Shown: positions 7,611-15,140 of the stretch, piece after piece
How positions within the stretch are numbered: the first letter of the stretch is position 1
How the letters are laid out: each line of letters begins with the position of its first letter
NCBI GenBank assembly: GCA_045612925.1
Contig: JAZKZX010000030.1
Coordinates: 1 to 17,297, forward strand
Length of the DNA stretch: 17,297 bases
Source: UBA1189 sp045612925
GTDB taxonomy: Bacteria > Bacteroidota > Bacteroidia > Bacteroidales > Bacteroidaceae
Direction: 5' to 3'
The notes under the pieces: model-generated
Database searches by the model: none
What the model was told of the DNA's origin: nothing
What the model saw: only the letters and a program-made list of their open reading frames with translations
Translations under genes and position numbers: made by a program

Positions 7611-9614
7611 ATGAACAACAAATGCATGCTGTGGAGCATGATGCTCTGCTTGGTCGCTTCACTTAATGTGTGGGCTGAGGAGAGTGTGGACTCCTACTTC
7701 TCTACTTCGAACAACCTCGTCCCTGTACAAGTGCGTAGCGCTCGCGATGCCAACTACGTGTTGAAGATAAACCCTGCCGATAATTATGCCGATCATGCCG
7801 TCAATAGCGGCACTTGTGGCTACGACGCCAACGAACTTTGGTATCTGGTGGGCGTGGCAGACTCGTTCAAGATGTATAGTCGCGTGGCTGGAAGTGATCT
7901 GGCACTCACATTGAATGGGGCAACCGAGGGAACGGCTGCAACCTTGACGGCAGAGGGTACACTTCTCTGCCTTACCAAGCAAGGTGATGGCGCTTATGCT
8001 ATCTCGCCCAAGGGGACCGAAGGACTGAGCTTCAATATGTATGGAGGTAATGGTCAGGATATAAAGCTGTATAGTGCTGCCGATAATGGTTCGATGTGGA
8101 ACTTCCGCTCTATTGATGTGAGCCGCGCCCTTACGCTGAACTATAACGCGCAGGTCGACGGGGGATATGCTGGCAATACCAAGATCGGTGAGGTGGCTAT
8201 CACCATTGACGGTGTGAAAGGAACAAGAATGCTCACCAAAGACAATATACCTACACAAAGCGTATGTTACCTGCCCGAAGGGACTGAGTTTAGCGTTGGC
8301 ACTGGCATGGTGTGTCACGGATGGACTATCAATGTCGATGGTGACGCATCTGGCGTATTGCCCGCCGAAGGACTCACGGTCAATGTCGGTATTGCTGTAG
8401 ACAAAGACAACAGGTACCAGTATCTCTACCAGACTCCCGATGCCAATGGAAAACCCTATCGTATACCCGCCATCGCTGCAGCTCCCAATGGGACAATCTT
8501 TGCCATATCAGACAACCGCCCCTGTGGCATGGACATCGGTTATGGTGAAGTGGATATCAAGTGCCGTATCTCAAATGATAATGGCGCGACATGGGGTGAG
8601 GAGTTCTTTGTTGCCGATGGCAAAGGGGGCAATAGCAACGAGATGACTACCGGCTATGGCGATGCAGCCATCGTGGCAGATCGTGAAAGCAACCGCCTGC
8701 TCGTAATGATGGTGTGCGGCCGTACTGTATGCTGGAATGGCCGCTGGACACCGGAGAAAAGTCTCACCGACCCCGCCGTAAACCGTGTGGCACGCATCTA
8801 TGCCACCTACAATAAGAAGACCAAGGCATGGGAGTGGAGCCAGCCCGAAGAGGTGACCAATGACATCTATACACTCTTCCTCAAGGATGGTAAACCCACA
8901 GTGTCGTCGATGTTCATCGGCTCGGGGCGTATTGCGCAGAGCAGTCGCATCAAGGTGGGTGACTACTACCGTCTCTACTGTTCTATGTGGACCCGTGATA
9001 ATGGTAATCGTGTACTCTACTCTGATGATTTCGGCACTTCATGGAATATCTTGGGTACCGTTGACGACCGTCCTGCGCCCTATGGTGATGAGCCTAAGTG
9101 TGAAGAGCTGCCCGACGGAAGCGTGCTCCTGAGCAGCCGTAAGGGATATGGACGCTACTTCAATGTGTTCCGTTATACCGACGAGAAGAAAGCCACGGGT
9201 ACATGGGACAGCGTTGTCGCTACCGACCAAGTGGGTGACCTCAAGTGGGGAAGCAACAGCACCAATGGCGAACCTCTGCGCATTGGAAATGTCCTCTTCC
9301 AGTCGGCTCCCACAGGCAATGGCCGTACCGATGTGTCATTGTTCTACAAAGTGCTGGGCACTGATGCGGAGGGTTATACTCCCACAGCCCTCTCTTCAGG
9401 ATGGACCAAGATCCCTGTTTCAACCGTAAGCTCGGCCTACTCCTCTCTTTGCATCTTGCCCGATGGCAATATCGGCATGCTCTACGAGGAGGCTCCAGGC
9501 GATTACTCCATCGTATATGTCCCCATCATCCTGAAGGAGGTACTCCCCACCGAGGTGTATAAGACTACTCAGGCTAAGAGCAATCGCAAGTGGCAGAGAA
9601 AGAATAAAAGATAA
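7611..9614 (+). CDS. Secreted exo-sialidase (GH33 type, BNR/Asp-box)
   Basis: Predicted to release terminal sialic acids from host or dietary glycans in the periplasm or outside the cell. 667 residues. Residues 1-22 form a signal peptide (hydrophobic MLCLVASLNVWA, then EES; no lipobox cysteine). Residues about 30-170 look like a beta-rich accessory domain, perhaps lectin-like, and 171-265 like another beta domain; neither is firmly identified. The catalytic propeller starts at YRIPAI (283-288), the sialidase RIP arginine. Asp boxes are SNDNGATW (321-328) and SDDFGTSW (471-478). Probable active-site residues by pattern are D308, E494, R510, R572 and Y610. No C-terminal type IX secretion domain is obvious; the tail is basic (SNRKWQRKNKR). 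It has a strong-looking promoter and ends 3 nt before murF, so it probably heads a transcript that includes murF. Sialidase assignment is confident; linkage specificity is unknown. Confidence 0.92.
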   Translation: MNNKCMLWSMMLCLVASLNVWAEESVDSYFSTSNNLVPVQVRSARDANYVLKINPADNYADHAVNSGTCGYDANELWYLVGVADSFKMYSRVAGSDLALTLNGATEGTAATLTAEGTLLCLTKQGDGAYAISPKGTEGLSFNMYGGNGQDIKLYSAADNGSMWNFRSIDVSRALTLNYNAQVDGGYAGNTKIGEVAITIDGVKGTRMLTKDNIPTQSVCYLPEGTEFSVGTGMVCHGWTINVDGDASGVLPAEGLTVNVGIAVDKDNRYQYLYQTPDANGKPYRIPAIAAAPNGTIFAISDNRPCGMDIGYGEVDIKCRISNDNGATWGEEFFVADGKGGNSNEMTTGYGDAAIVADRESNRLLVMMVCGRTVCWNGRWTPEKSLTDPAVNRVARIYATYNKKTKAWEWSQPEEVTNDIYTLFLKDGKPTVSSMFIGSGRIAQSSRIKVGDYYRLYCSMWTRDNGNRVLYSDDFGTSWNILGTVDDRPAPYGDEPKCEELPDGSVLLSSRKGYGRYFNVFRYTDEKKATGTWDSVVATDQVGDLKWGSNSTNGEPLRIGNVLFQSAPTGNGRTDVSLFYKVLGTDAEGYTPTALSSGWTKIPVSTVSSAYSSLCILPDGNIGMLYEEAPGDYSIVYVPIILKEVLPTEVYKTTQAKSNRKWQRKNKR

Positions 9615-9617
9615 GGA

Positions 9618-10919
9618 ATGGAAATAGAAAAACTATACCGCTGCTTTGAGCAGAGCCAGGGTGTTACTACCGATACCCGACAGTGCAGAGAGGGAATGAT
9701 GTTCTTTGCACTGCGCGGTGAGAACTTTGACGGTAATCGCTATGCTGGCGAGGCACTCGAAAAGGGTTGCTCATTTGTGGTGGTGGACAATGAGGAGTAT
9801 GTTGATCTCTCTGACGACCGTGTCATCCTTGTGGGCAATTCGCTTCAGTCCTTGCAGCAACTGGCACGCCATCATCGCCGCACATTAGGCACTACGATAG
9901 TGGGCATCACAGGAACGAACGGTAAGACTACCACAAAGGAACTGATGGCAGCGGTGCTGAAGCGCAAGTTCCATATTCTCTATACGCAGGGTAACCTCAA
10001 CAATCATATTGGTGTACCCCTGACATTGCTACAGCTAACCTCGGCACACGAGATGGCCATCGTAGAGATGGGGGCCAATCATATCGGGGATATCAAGGAA
10101 TTGGTAGAGATTGCTGAACCTGACTATGGCGTAATCACCAATGTTGGCCTGGCTCACTTGCAGGGATTTGGGTCGCTCGAAGGTGTTATCCGTACCAAAG
10201 GCGAACTGTATGACTTCCTGCGTACGACGAAGCATCGCACCATCTTCCTTAATAATGATAATGAGCACCTTTGCTCTATCGTTGGAGGGCTCACCGCTGT
10301 GCGCTACGGACAGACTCCCGATTCTGCCTTGTCGGTGAGGGGAGAACTCGTGGCTTGTGACCCTTATCTGCGCTTGCGTTGGAAGAGCGTAGAAAGTGCA
10401 TGGAACGAAGTGGCGACACAACTCATCGGAAGCTATAACCTCGACAATGCCTTATGTGCAGCAGCTGTGGGTAGTTACTTCGGTGTATCGGCAGCAGATG
10501 TGTCTGCGGCTCTTGCCGAGTATACTCCTACCAACAATCGCTCTCAACTGACCAAGACGGAACGCAATACGCTCATCGTAGATGCCTACAATGCCAACCC
10601 TACAAGTATGCGTGCGGCGTTGGACAACTTCGCTCGTATGGAGGTACCGCGCAAGATGGCTATCTTGGGCGATATGAAGGAACTTGGCGAAGCAACAGGC
10701 GAAGCACATCAAGCAGTGGTGGACAGACTTGCCGAATGTGGCTTTGACGAGGTCTGGCTCGTGGGTGAGGCGTTTGCGCAAACTAAGCATACCCAACGCA
10801 CATTCGTTGATGTAGAGGATGTGAAAGTGGCATTACAAGAGACTGCGCCGGAAAACTGTTGTATATTGATCAAGGGATCAAACAGCATGAAGCTGGCTAC
10901 GCTCGTACAGTATTTATAA
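9618..10919 (+). CDS. murF: UDP-MurNAc-tripeptide--D-Ala-D-Ala ligase MurF
   Basis: Adds D-Ala-D-Ala to the UDP-MurNAc tripeptide, the last cytoplasmic step in building the peptidoglycan precursor. 433 residues, usual length. The N-terminal substrate domain begins with TTDTRQCREGMMFFALRGEN. The ATP P-loop is GITGTNGKTTTKE (96-108); MGANHIGDI (151-159), TNVGLAHLQGFGS (174-186) with K194 and the late DAYNANPTSM motif are all present. It starts 3 nt after the sialidase stop with no promoter visible in between, so it appears to depend on the sialidase promoter or on one hidden inside that gene. The HPr-kinase-like gene starts 15 nt downstream, so the cassette may share the transcript. The N-terminus is slightly short compared with many MurF proteins but begins cleanly. 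Confidence 0.97.
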   Translation: MEIEKLYRCFEQSQGVTTDTRQCREGMMFFALRGENFDGNRYAGEALEKGCSFVVVDNEEYVDLSDDRVILVGNSLQSLQQLARHHRRTLGTTIVGITGTNGKTTTKELMAAVLKRKFHILYTQGNLNNHIGVPLTLLQLTSAHEMAIVEMGANHIGDIKELVEIAEPDYGVITNVGLAHLQGFGSLEGVIRTKGELYDFLRTTKHRTIFLNNDNEHLCSIVGGLTAVRYGQTPDSALSVRGELVACDPYLRLRWKSVESAWNEVATQLIGSYNLDNALCAAAVGSYFGVSAADVSAALAEYTPTNNRSQLTKTERNTLIVDAYNANPTSMRAALDNFARMEVPRKMAILGDMKELGEATGEAHQAVVDRLAECGFDEVWLVGEAFAQTKHTQRTFVDVEDVKVALQETAPENCCILIKGSNSMKLATLVQYL

Positions 10920-10934
10920 TTAATAGATAGGAGA

Positions 10935-11831
10935 ATGGAACCCAATATGCATAGCTCAAGATATAAAACGCATTATTACACGGTGGCGCAACATTCCTTT
11001 GCTGTCAATGTGAGTGAGAGCGAGAAGGGAATTTCATTCTCTTCATACGAACCTTTTGCTGTGGATAGCGCCGAGAAGTTGCTCTTTGCTCTTACGATAG
11101 ATGACTCTTCGTATCCGTCAAAAAAAGGCGAATTCATCGGCGATTTTGATTGCGGCGCTGCCGACTTTGGAGTATATCGCCTAGAAGATGGCGCGTACCA
11201 AATGCTCATCAGTCCGCCAGGAGGAGCGTATTGCGCATTGCTGCAGGCATCAGCCGACTTTGCCGAGGGTGTTCTCGCAACGCGAGGTGAGGAATCACTG
11301 CGCACCTTTGCAGTCAACAATGCTTTGATGCTCATGTATGCTTTTGCCTCGGCAGAGATGGGTACACTGCTCGTGCACGCCTCGGTGGTGAAGAAAAGCG
11401 AGAAGGGATTTCTCTTTTTGGGAAAGAGTGGCACAGGAAAGAGTACACACAGTAGCTTGTGGGTCAAGCATATTGGGGGAAGTGAACTGCTCAACGATGA
11501 CAACCCCGTAGTGCGGATTGATGAGAATGGCGCTACAGTATATGGCTCCCCCTGGAGTGGGAAGACACCTTGCTATAAGAATGATAGTGCAAGGGTAGGT
11601 GCCTTCGTGCAAATAAAGCAAGAGCCTGAGAATCATATCAGTCGCAACAGACCGCTACAGGCGTTTGCGCTATTGCTCCCTGCCATGTCGACCATGAAAT
11701 GGGATAAGCGTGTATATGATGGCGTGTATAATAGTGTCAATGGTTTGGTCAAAAGCGTACCCTTGTATACCTTAGGTTGCCGCCCCGACCAGGAGGCTGC
11801 CGAGGTGTGTCATGCCGAGGTGATGAGATGA
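10935..11831 (+). CDS. HPr-kinase-like P-loop protein of a PqqD/peptidase cassette
   Basis: 298 residues; exact substrate unknown. The C-terminal half has the HprK/PEPCK-type fold signature: LLVHAS (145-150), Walker A LGKSGTGKST (162-171), a second metal/nucleotide motif LLNDDNP (185-191) and GSPWSGK (204-210). The N-terminal half (1-140) matches nothing I recognise and lacks the serine-kinase regulatory N-domain of classical HprK. Relatives with this architecture occur beside PqqD-like genes (for example ScmC of SynChlorMet cassettes), and HprK-like kinases phosphorylate some lasso peptides (family knowledge). Its stop overlaps the next start as ATGA, implying translational coupling. An A/G-rich GGAGA sits just before the ATG; an in-frame ATG at 10947 is an alternative start. 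Probable role: kinase or nucleotide-dependent modification of a peptide or protein; this is inference. Confidence 0.8.
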   Translation: MEPNMHSSRYKTHYYTVAQHSFAVNVSESEKGISFSSYEPFAVDSAEKLLFALTIDDSSYPSKKGEFIGDFDCGAADFGVYRLEDGAYQMLISPPGGAYCALLQASADFAEGVLATRGEESLRTFAVNNALMLMYAFASAEMGTLLVHASVVKKSEKGFLFLGKSGTGKSTHSSLWVKHIGGSELLNDDNPVVRIDENGATVYGSPWSGKTPCYKNDSARVGAFVQIKQEPENHISRNRPLQAFALLLPAMSTMKWDKRVYDGVYNSVNGLVKSVPLYTLGCRPDQEAAEVCHAEVMR

Positions 11832-12298
11832 TGGAAGAGAAGACCCCGCATATCGTAGAACTCCCCAACGAGCAGTTTCTCAAGGAGGTGCGCACATTGA
11901 TTGCCGAAGGCCATGATGTGACGCTTCGTGTGCGTGGAGTGAGTATGCGTCCCTTCTTGGAAGATCGTCGCGACAAGATTGTACTTACATGTCTGCATCG
12001 TAAGCCTGTAGTGGGTGATGCCGTGTTGGCCGAGATAGCTCCTGGTAAGTATGTTTATCATCGTATTGTCAAGATTGATGGTGATAAGGTAACCCTTAGA
12101 GGAGATGGTAATGTGTACGGCACGGAGCAATGCCGTATGGAAGATGTGGCTGCAGCTACCAAGCAGCTCATTCGTAAGGGTAGGGAATACTCTCCCGAAG
12201 GACGAGCATGGCGCTGCTACTCTAAACTATGGCCCGAATGGCCTTTGGCAAGGCGTGTGCTGCTAAAGATGTATAGGGTGCTCAGACTGAACAAATGA
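11828..12298 (+). CDS. S24/S26-like serine peptidase homologue, soluble
   Basis: 156 residues from the ATG at 11828, which overlaps the upstream stop (ATGA). A longer frame back to 11777 would only extend into the previous gene. The fold signature of the LexA/signal-peptidase group is clear: RVRGVSMRPFLEDRRDKIVL with presumed nucleophile S39, VGDAVLAEI (62-70), YHRIVKIDGD (77-86) and LRGDGNV (90-96). H78 stands where SipW and archaeal signal peptidases carry the general-base histidine, in place of the lysine of LexA and bacterial signal peptidase I. There is no N-terminal membrane segment; the C-terminus is basic and amphipathic (RRVLLKMYRVLRLNK) and could lie on the membrane. Next to a PqqD-like gene, a leader-peptide processing role is plausible but unproven. 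Confidence 0.8.
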   Translation: MMEEKTPHIVELPNEQFLKEVRTLIAEGHDVTLRVRGVSMRPFLEDRRDKIVLTCLHRKPVVGDAVLAEIAPGKYVYHRIVKIDGDKVTLRGDGNVYGTEQCRMEDVAAATKQLIRKGREYSPEGRAWRCYSKLWPEWPLARRVLLKMYRVLRLNK

Positions 12299-12327
12299 TT
12301 TAGTAACCAATTAATTATAACAATTAT

Positions 12328-12597
12328 ATGAGAATACATCAAGGACTTGAATTACGAGAGATGTGCGGTGAGTATATCATCATTGGCACAGGAGTGGAGA
12401 ATATAGACTTCAGTAAGGTGGTAAGTCTCAATGAAAGTGCGGCTTATTTATGGAACGAAGTGAAAGACAGAGAGTTCTCTCCCGAGGTGTTGGCGGCGTT
12501 GCTTATGGAGCAGTATGATGTAGATGAGACTGTTGCTATGGCTGATGCTGCTGCACTTGCTGATTTGTGGGTGCGAGAAGGGCTTGTCATAGAGTAA
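12328..12597 (+). CDS. PqqD-like (RRE) protein
   Basis: 89 residues with the PqqD pattern: a short beta region (EYIIIGTGVENIDFSKVVSLN, the LN at 34-35), AAYLWNEV (38-45), an acidic helix (PEVLAALLMEQYDVDETVA) and a final helix ending LWVREGLVIE. PqqD and its relatives form the RiPP recognition element that binds precursor leader peptides and delivers them to modifying enzymes. It is the third gene of the cassette, 29 nt after the peptidase gene. No precursor peptide, radical SAM protein or transporter adjoins it in this window, so its client is unknown. Binding surface and partners are inferred from the family only. Confidence 0.8.
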   Translation: MRIHQGLELREMCGEYIIIGTGVENIDFSKVVSLNESAAYLWNEVKDREFSPEVLAALLMEQYDVDETVAMADAAALADLWVREGLVIE

Positions 12598-12636
12598 AAA
12601 ATGTCTCCTTTCGTTAGGATGATAAGGATATTTTAG

Positions 12637-12644
12637 TATCTTTG
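12637..12644 (+). promoter_or_regulatory. -7 box of the phosphate transporter gene
   Basis: TATCTTTG fits TAnnTTTG, 27 nt before the ATG, in an otherwise A/T-rich 74-nt gap. No well-placed TTTG -33 box is seen. No terminator hairpin separates it from the PqqD-like gene, so read-through is also possible. Confidence 0.55.
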
Positions 12645-12671
12645 CATCTGTAATAAACAATTTAGTTATTT

Positions 12672-14975
12672 ATGGAAATTTTCTACTTCGCGATTATTTG
12701 CGTTCTGTTTATTTTCGCGGTCATCGACCTCAATGTCGGTGTGAGCAACGACGCCGTAAACTTCCTTAATTCGGCGGTAGGTGCCAAAGCGGCATCGCTC
12801 AAAACAATCTTGATTGTAGCTGCAATCGGTATCTTTATCGGAGCATCAACCAGCAATGGTATGATGGATATTGCTCGGCATGGTATGTTCCAGCCCGAGC
12901 ATTTTTATTTCCGGCAGTTGATGTGTGTATTCCTCGCTGTGACGGTTACCGATGTGGTGCTGCTCGACATCTTCAACTCGCTCGGTATGCCCACATCTAC
13001 CACTGTTTCTATGGTGTTTGAGCTACTGGGAGCCTCATTTGCGATTTCGCTTATTAAGATTGGCTCTCACGAAGGGTTGGAGGGTGTAAGCTCTTTGGCC
13101 GACTTGCTCAACACAGGCAAAGCCTTGGAGGTAATTGCTGGTATATTCCTGTCGGTAGCGATAGCCTTCTTCTTCGGTATCATCGTACAGTGGATATCAC
13201 GCCTTATCTTTACTTATAATTATAAGAAAGGGCTGACTGCTAAGATTGGAGTCTTCGGCGGTGTGGCAGTGACCTCTATCATCTACTTTATGCTCTTTAA
13301 GGGTATGAAGGGAGCTTCATTCATGACTCCTGATATTAAGGCCTACCTTAATGAAAATACCTTGATGCTTCTTGGTATAATTTTCGTGGTGAGCACAGTG
13401 CTTATGCAGTTGCTTCATGCTTTGAAGGTCAATGTGTTTAAGGTAATCATCATGATTGGCACCTTTGCTCTGGCGATGGCTTTTGCGGGTAACGACTTGG
13501 TGAACTTTATCGGTGTTACGATGGCAGCGCTCGATAGTGTGCTTCACTTTGCTCGCGAAGCGGTGCCAGCAGGCATCTCTGCCGATGAGTATATGATGGG
13601 ATTCCTCAATGAGCCTGCGCAAACATCAGTGTGGTTCCTCATTGGTGCTGGTGCTGTCATGGTATATGCCCTTTGCACATCAAAGAAGGCTCACGAAGTG
13701 CTGAAAACCTCTATCAACCTCTCTCGTCAAGATGAGGGTGATGAGATGTTCGGTTCATCAAGTATGGCTCGTAAGCTCGTTCGTGCGGGTATGGGTTTCA
13801 TCACTGGTGTCAATAAGATTAGTCCTAAGAGTGTGAAGCGTTGGGTAGCCAAGCGTTTCGACCAAGAGCATACCACATTGGACGAAGGCGCTGCCTTTGA
13901 CTTGGTGCGTGCTTCGGTCAACCTCGTGCTTGCAGGTTTGCTCATCGCCTTGGGTACCTCGTTGAAATTGCCTCTCTCTACCACTTATGTGACCTTTATG
14001 GTTGGTATGGGTTCGTCTTTGGCTGACAAAGCTTGGGGACGCGAGAGTGCTGTGTTCCGTATCACGGGTGTTATCTCTGTGATTGGTGGATGGTTCCTTA
14101 CTGCAGGTGCGGCATTCATTCTTGCAGGTATCGTTGCCTCTGTCATGTATTTTGGTGGCCCTATAGCAATGGTTATCATGGCGGCACTTGCCTTGTTCTT
14201 GCTCATTCGTAGCCATATCTCTTATAAGAATAAGAAGAGCGAGGAGGTACGCGATGTGAAGATGGATATTGTGCTCAACTCCGACAGCCCCAAAGAGGTG
14301 TGGGCTGCGCTCAGTGGTCATACTGCCGAGACCCTATGCCATACGCTCGATTATGCAGCCGATACCTATGATGGCGTTATCCGAGCCTTTGCTCGCGAAG
14401 ATGTGCGCAAGTTGCGTATTGCTCTCGATAAGATCGTAGAGGAGAAGGCATGGCTCAAGAAGATGCGTCGTCACGAGACGCTCGGCTTCCGTCGTATCGA
14501 TAAGGGCTTGGCTTTCGAAAAGAATACATGGTACTACCTTAGTAGTAACAATGCCCAGCAGATTCTCAATACGCTGACTCGTATCACCAATCCGATGAAG
14601 GAGCATACCGACAATAACTTCCGTCCGCTCTCTCCGCAATATCTTGAGGAGTTTGCTCCCTATCAGAAGCGTTTGGTGGAAGTGTTCCGAGGTATCAGTG
14701 AAGTTATCCGCACTGGCGATTTCACAGAGGCTGAGAAACTTTCTGCCGAGGGTAAGTGGCTGAAGAAGGAGATCTCTAACCTCCGTCGTGTGCAGACACA
14801 CCGATTGCAGGAAGACGCAGAGAATATCAAGGTTGCCTTTGTATATCTCAATCTTATTCAGGAGTCTCACGAGTTGCTCTCTGAGGTGCGTAATGTGCTC
14901 CGTGGTTGCGAAAAGTTCTTTGTAGAGAATGTGCCTTATGCCATCGAAACTGAAGAGGCTGATGTAGAGGCATAA
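12672..14975 (+). CDS. PiT-family inorganic phosphate transporter with C-terminal cytosolic domain
   Basis: Inner-membrane phosphate permease driven by an ion gradient. 767 residues, longer than the roughly 500 of E. coli PitA because of a soluble C-terminal part. The two inverted PiT repeats are visible: GVSNDAVNFLNSAVG (23-37) with GMPTSTTVSM (105-114), and FAGNDLVNFIG (271-281) with LPLSTTYVTFMVG (433-445). About ten or more hydrophobic segments span residues 1-510. Residues about 525-767 are helical and charged and resemble a PhoU-like domain by position and composition; this is less certain than the transporter call. It has its own -7 box and ends at a strong terminator at 15005-15041. 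No PhoB box was recognised. It does not obviously belong to the upstream kinase/peptidase/PqqD cassette. Confidence 0.92.
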   Translation: MEIFYFAIICVLFIFAVIDLNVGVSNDAVNFLNSAVGAKAASLKTILIVAAIGIFIGASTSNGMMDIARHGMFQPEHFYFRQLMCVFLAVTVTDVVLLDIFNSLGMPTSTTVSMVFELLGASFAISLIKIGSHEGLEGVSSLADLLNTGKALEVIAGIFLSVAIAFFFGIIVQWISRLIFTYNYKKGLTAKIGVFGGVAVTSIIYFMLFKGMKGASFMTPDIKAYLNENTLMLLGIIFVVSTVLMQLLHALKVNVFKVIIMIGTFALAMAFAGNDLVNFIGVTMAALDSVLHFAREAVPAGISADEYMMGFLNEPAQTSVWFLIGAGAVMVYALCTSKKAHEVLKTSINLSRQDEGDEMFGSSSMARKLVRAGMGFITGVNKISPKSVKRWVAKRFDQEHTTLDEGAAFDLVRASVNLVLAGLLIALGTSLKLPLSTTYVTFMVGMGSSLADKAWGRESAVFRITGVISVIGGWFLTAGAAFILAGIVASVMYFGGPIAMVIMAALALFLLIRSHISYKNKKSEEVRDVKMDIVLNSDSPKEVWAALSGHTAETLCHTLDYAADTYDGVIRAFAREDVRKLRIALDKIVEEKAWLKKMRRHETLGFRRIDKGLAFEKNTWYYLSSNNAQQILNTLTRITNPMKEHTDNNFRPLSPQYLEEFAPYQKRLVEVFRGISEVIRTGDFTEAEKLSAEGKWLKKEISNLRRVQTHRLQEDAENIKVAFVYLNLIQESHELLSEVRNVLRGCEKFFVENVPYAIETEEADVEA

Positions 14976-15004
14976 ACAACTCGAGGGTGACCTCTGAGAA
15001 AAAC

Positions 15005-15041
15005 AGCGAGGGAGTGCTGAAGGTGCTCCCTCGTTTCTTTT
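15005..15041 (+). terminator. Rho-independent terminator of the phosphate transporter gene
   Basis: A stem of ten pairs (15005-15014 with 15026-15035; core CGAGGGAG/CTCCCTCG, one G-T pair) with an 11-nt loop is followed by TTTCTTTT. It starts 30 nt after the stop. Confidence 0.88.
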
Positions 15042-15067
15042 GACGCTCTTTCTCCCTCGTTTCTTTT
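15026..15067 (+). repeat. 16-bp direct repeat copying the terminator's 3' arm and T-tract
   Basis: CTCCCTCGTTTCTTTT occurs exactly at 15026-15041 and again at 15052-15067. The second copy could pair with the same 5' arm to make an alternative, longer-loop hairpin. Confidence 0.85.
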
Positions 15068-15077
15068 AATGATAACA

Positions 15078-15105
15078 ATAAAGGCTGCCCGGAGGCAGCC
15101 TTTAT
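15078..15105. terminator. Perfect 12-bp hairpin terminator between convergent genes
   Basis: ATAAAGGCTGCC and GGCAGCCTTTAT (15078-15089, 15094-15105) pair perfectly around CGGA. On the minus strand the stem is followed by TGTTATC, and the arm itself ends CCTTTATT, so it serves mainly the minus-strand DUF349 gene ending at 15141. It may also act as a backup for plus-strand transcripts. Confidence 0.85.
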
Positions 15106-15140
15106 GCATGTTTGAGTTTGCTCTATGCTCGGTTGGAGAG

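Noticed and set aside
11777..11827. Upstream extension of the peptidase gene by 17 residues
   Set aside because: It overlaps the end of the kinase-like gene more deeply, and the ATGA overlap at 11828 is a classic coupled start.
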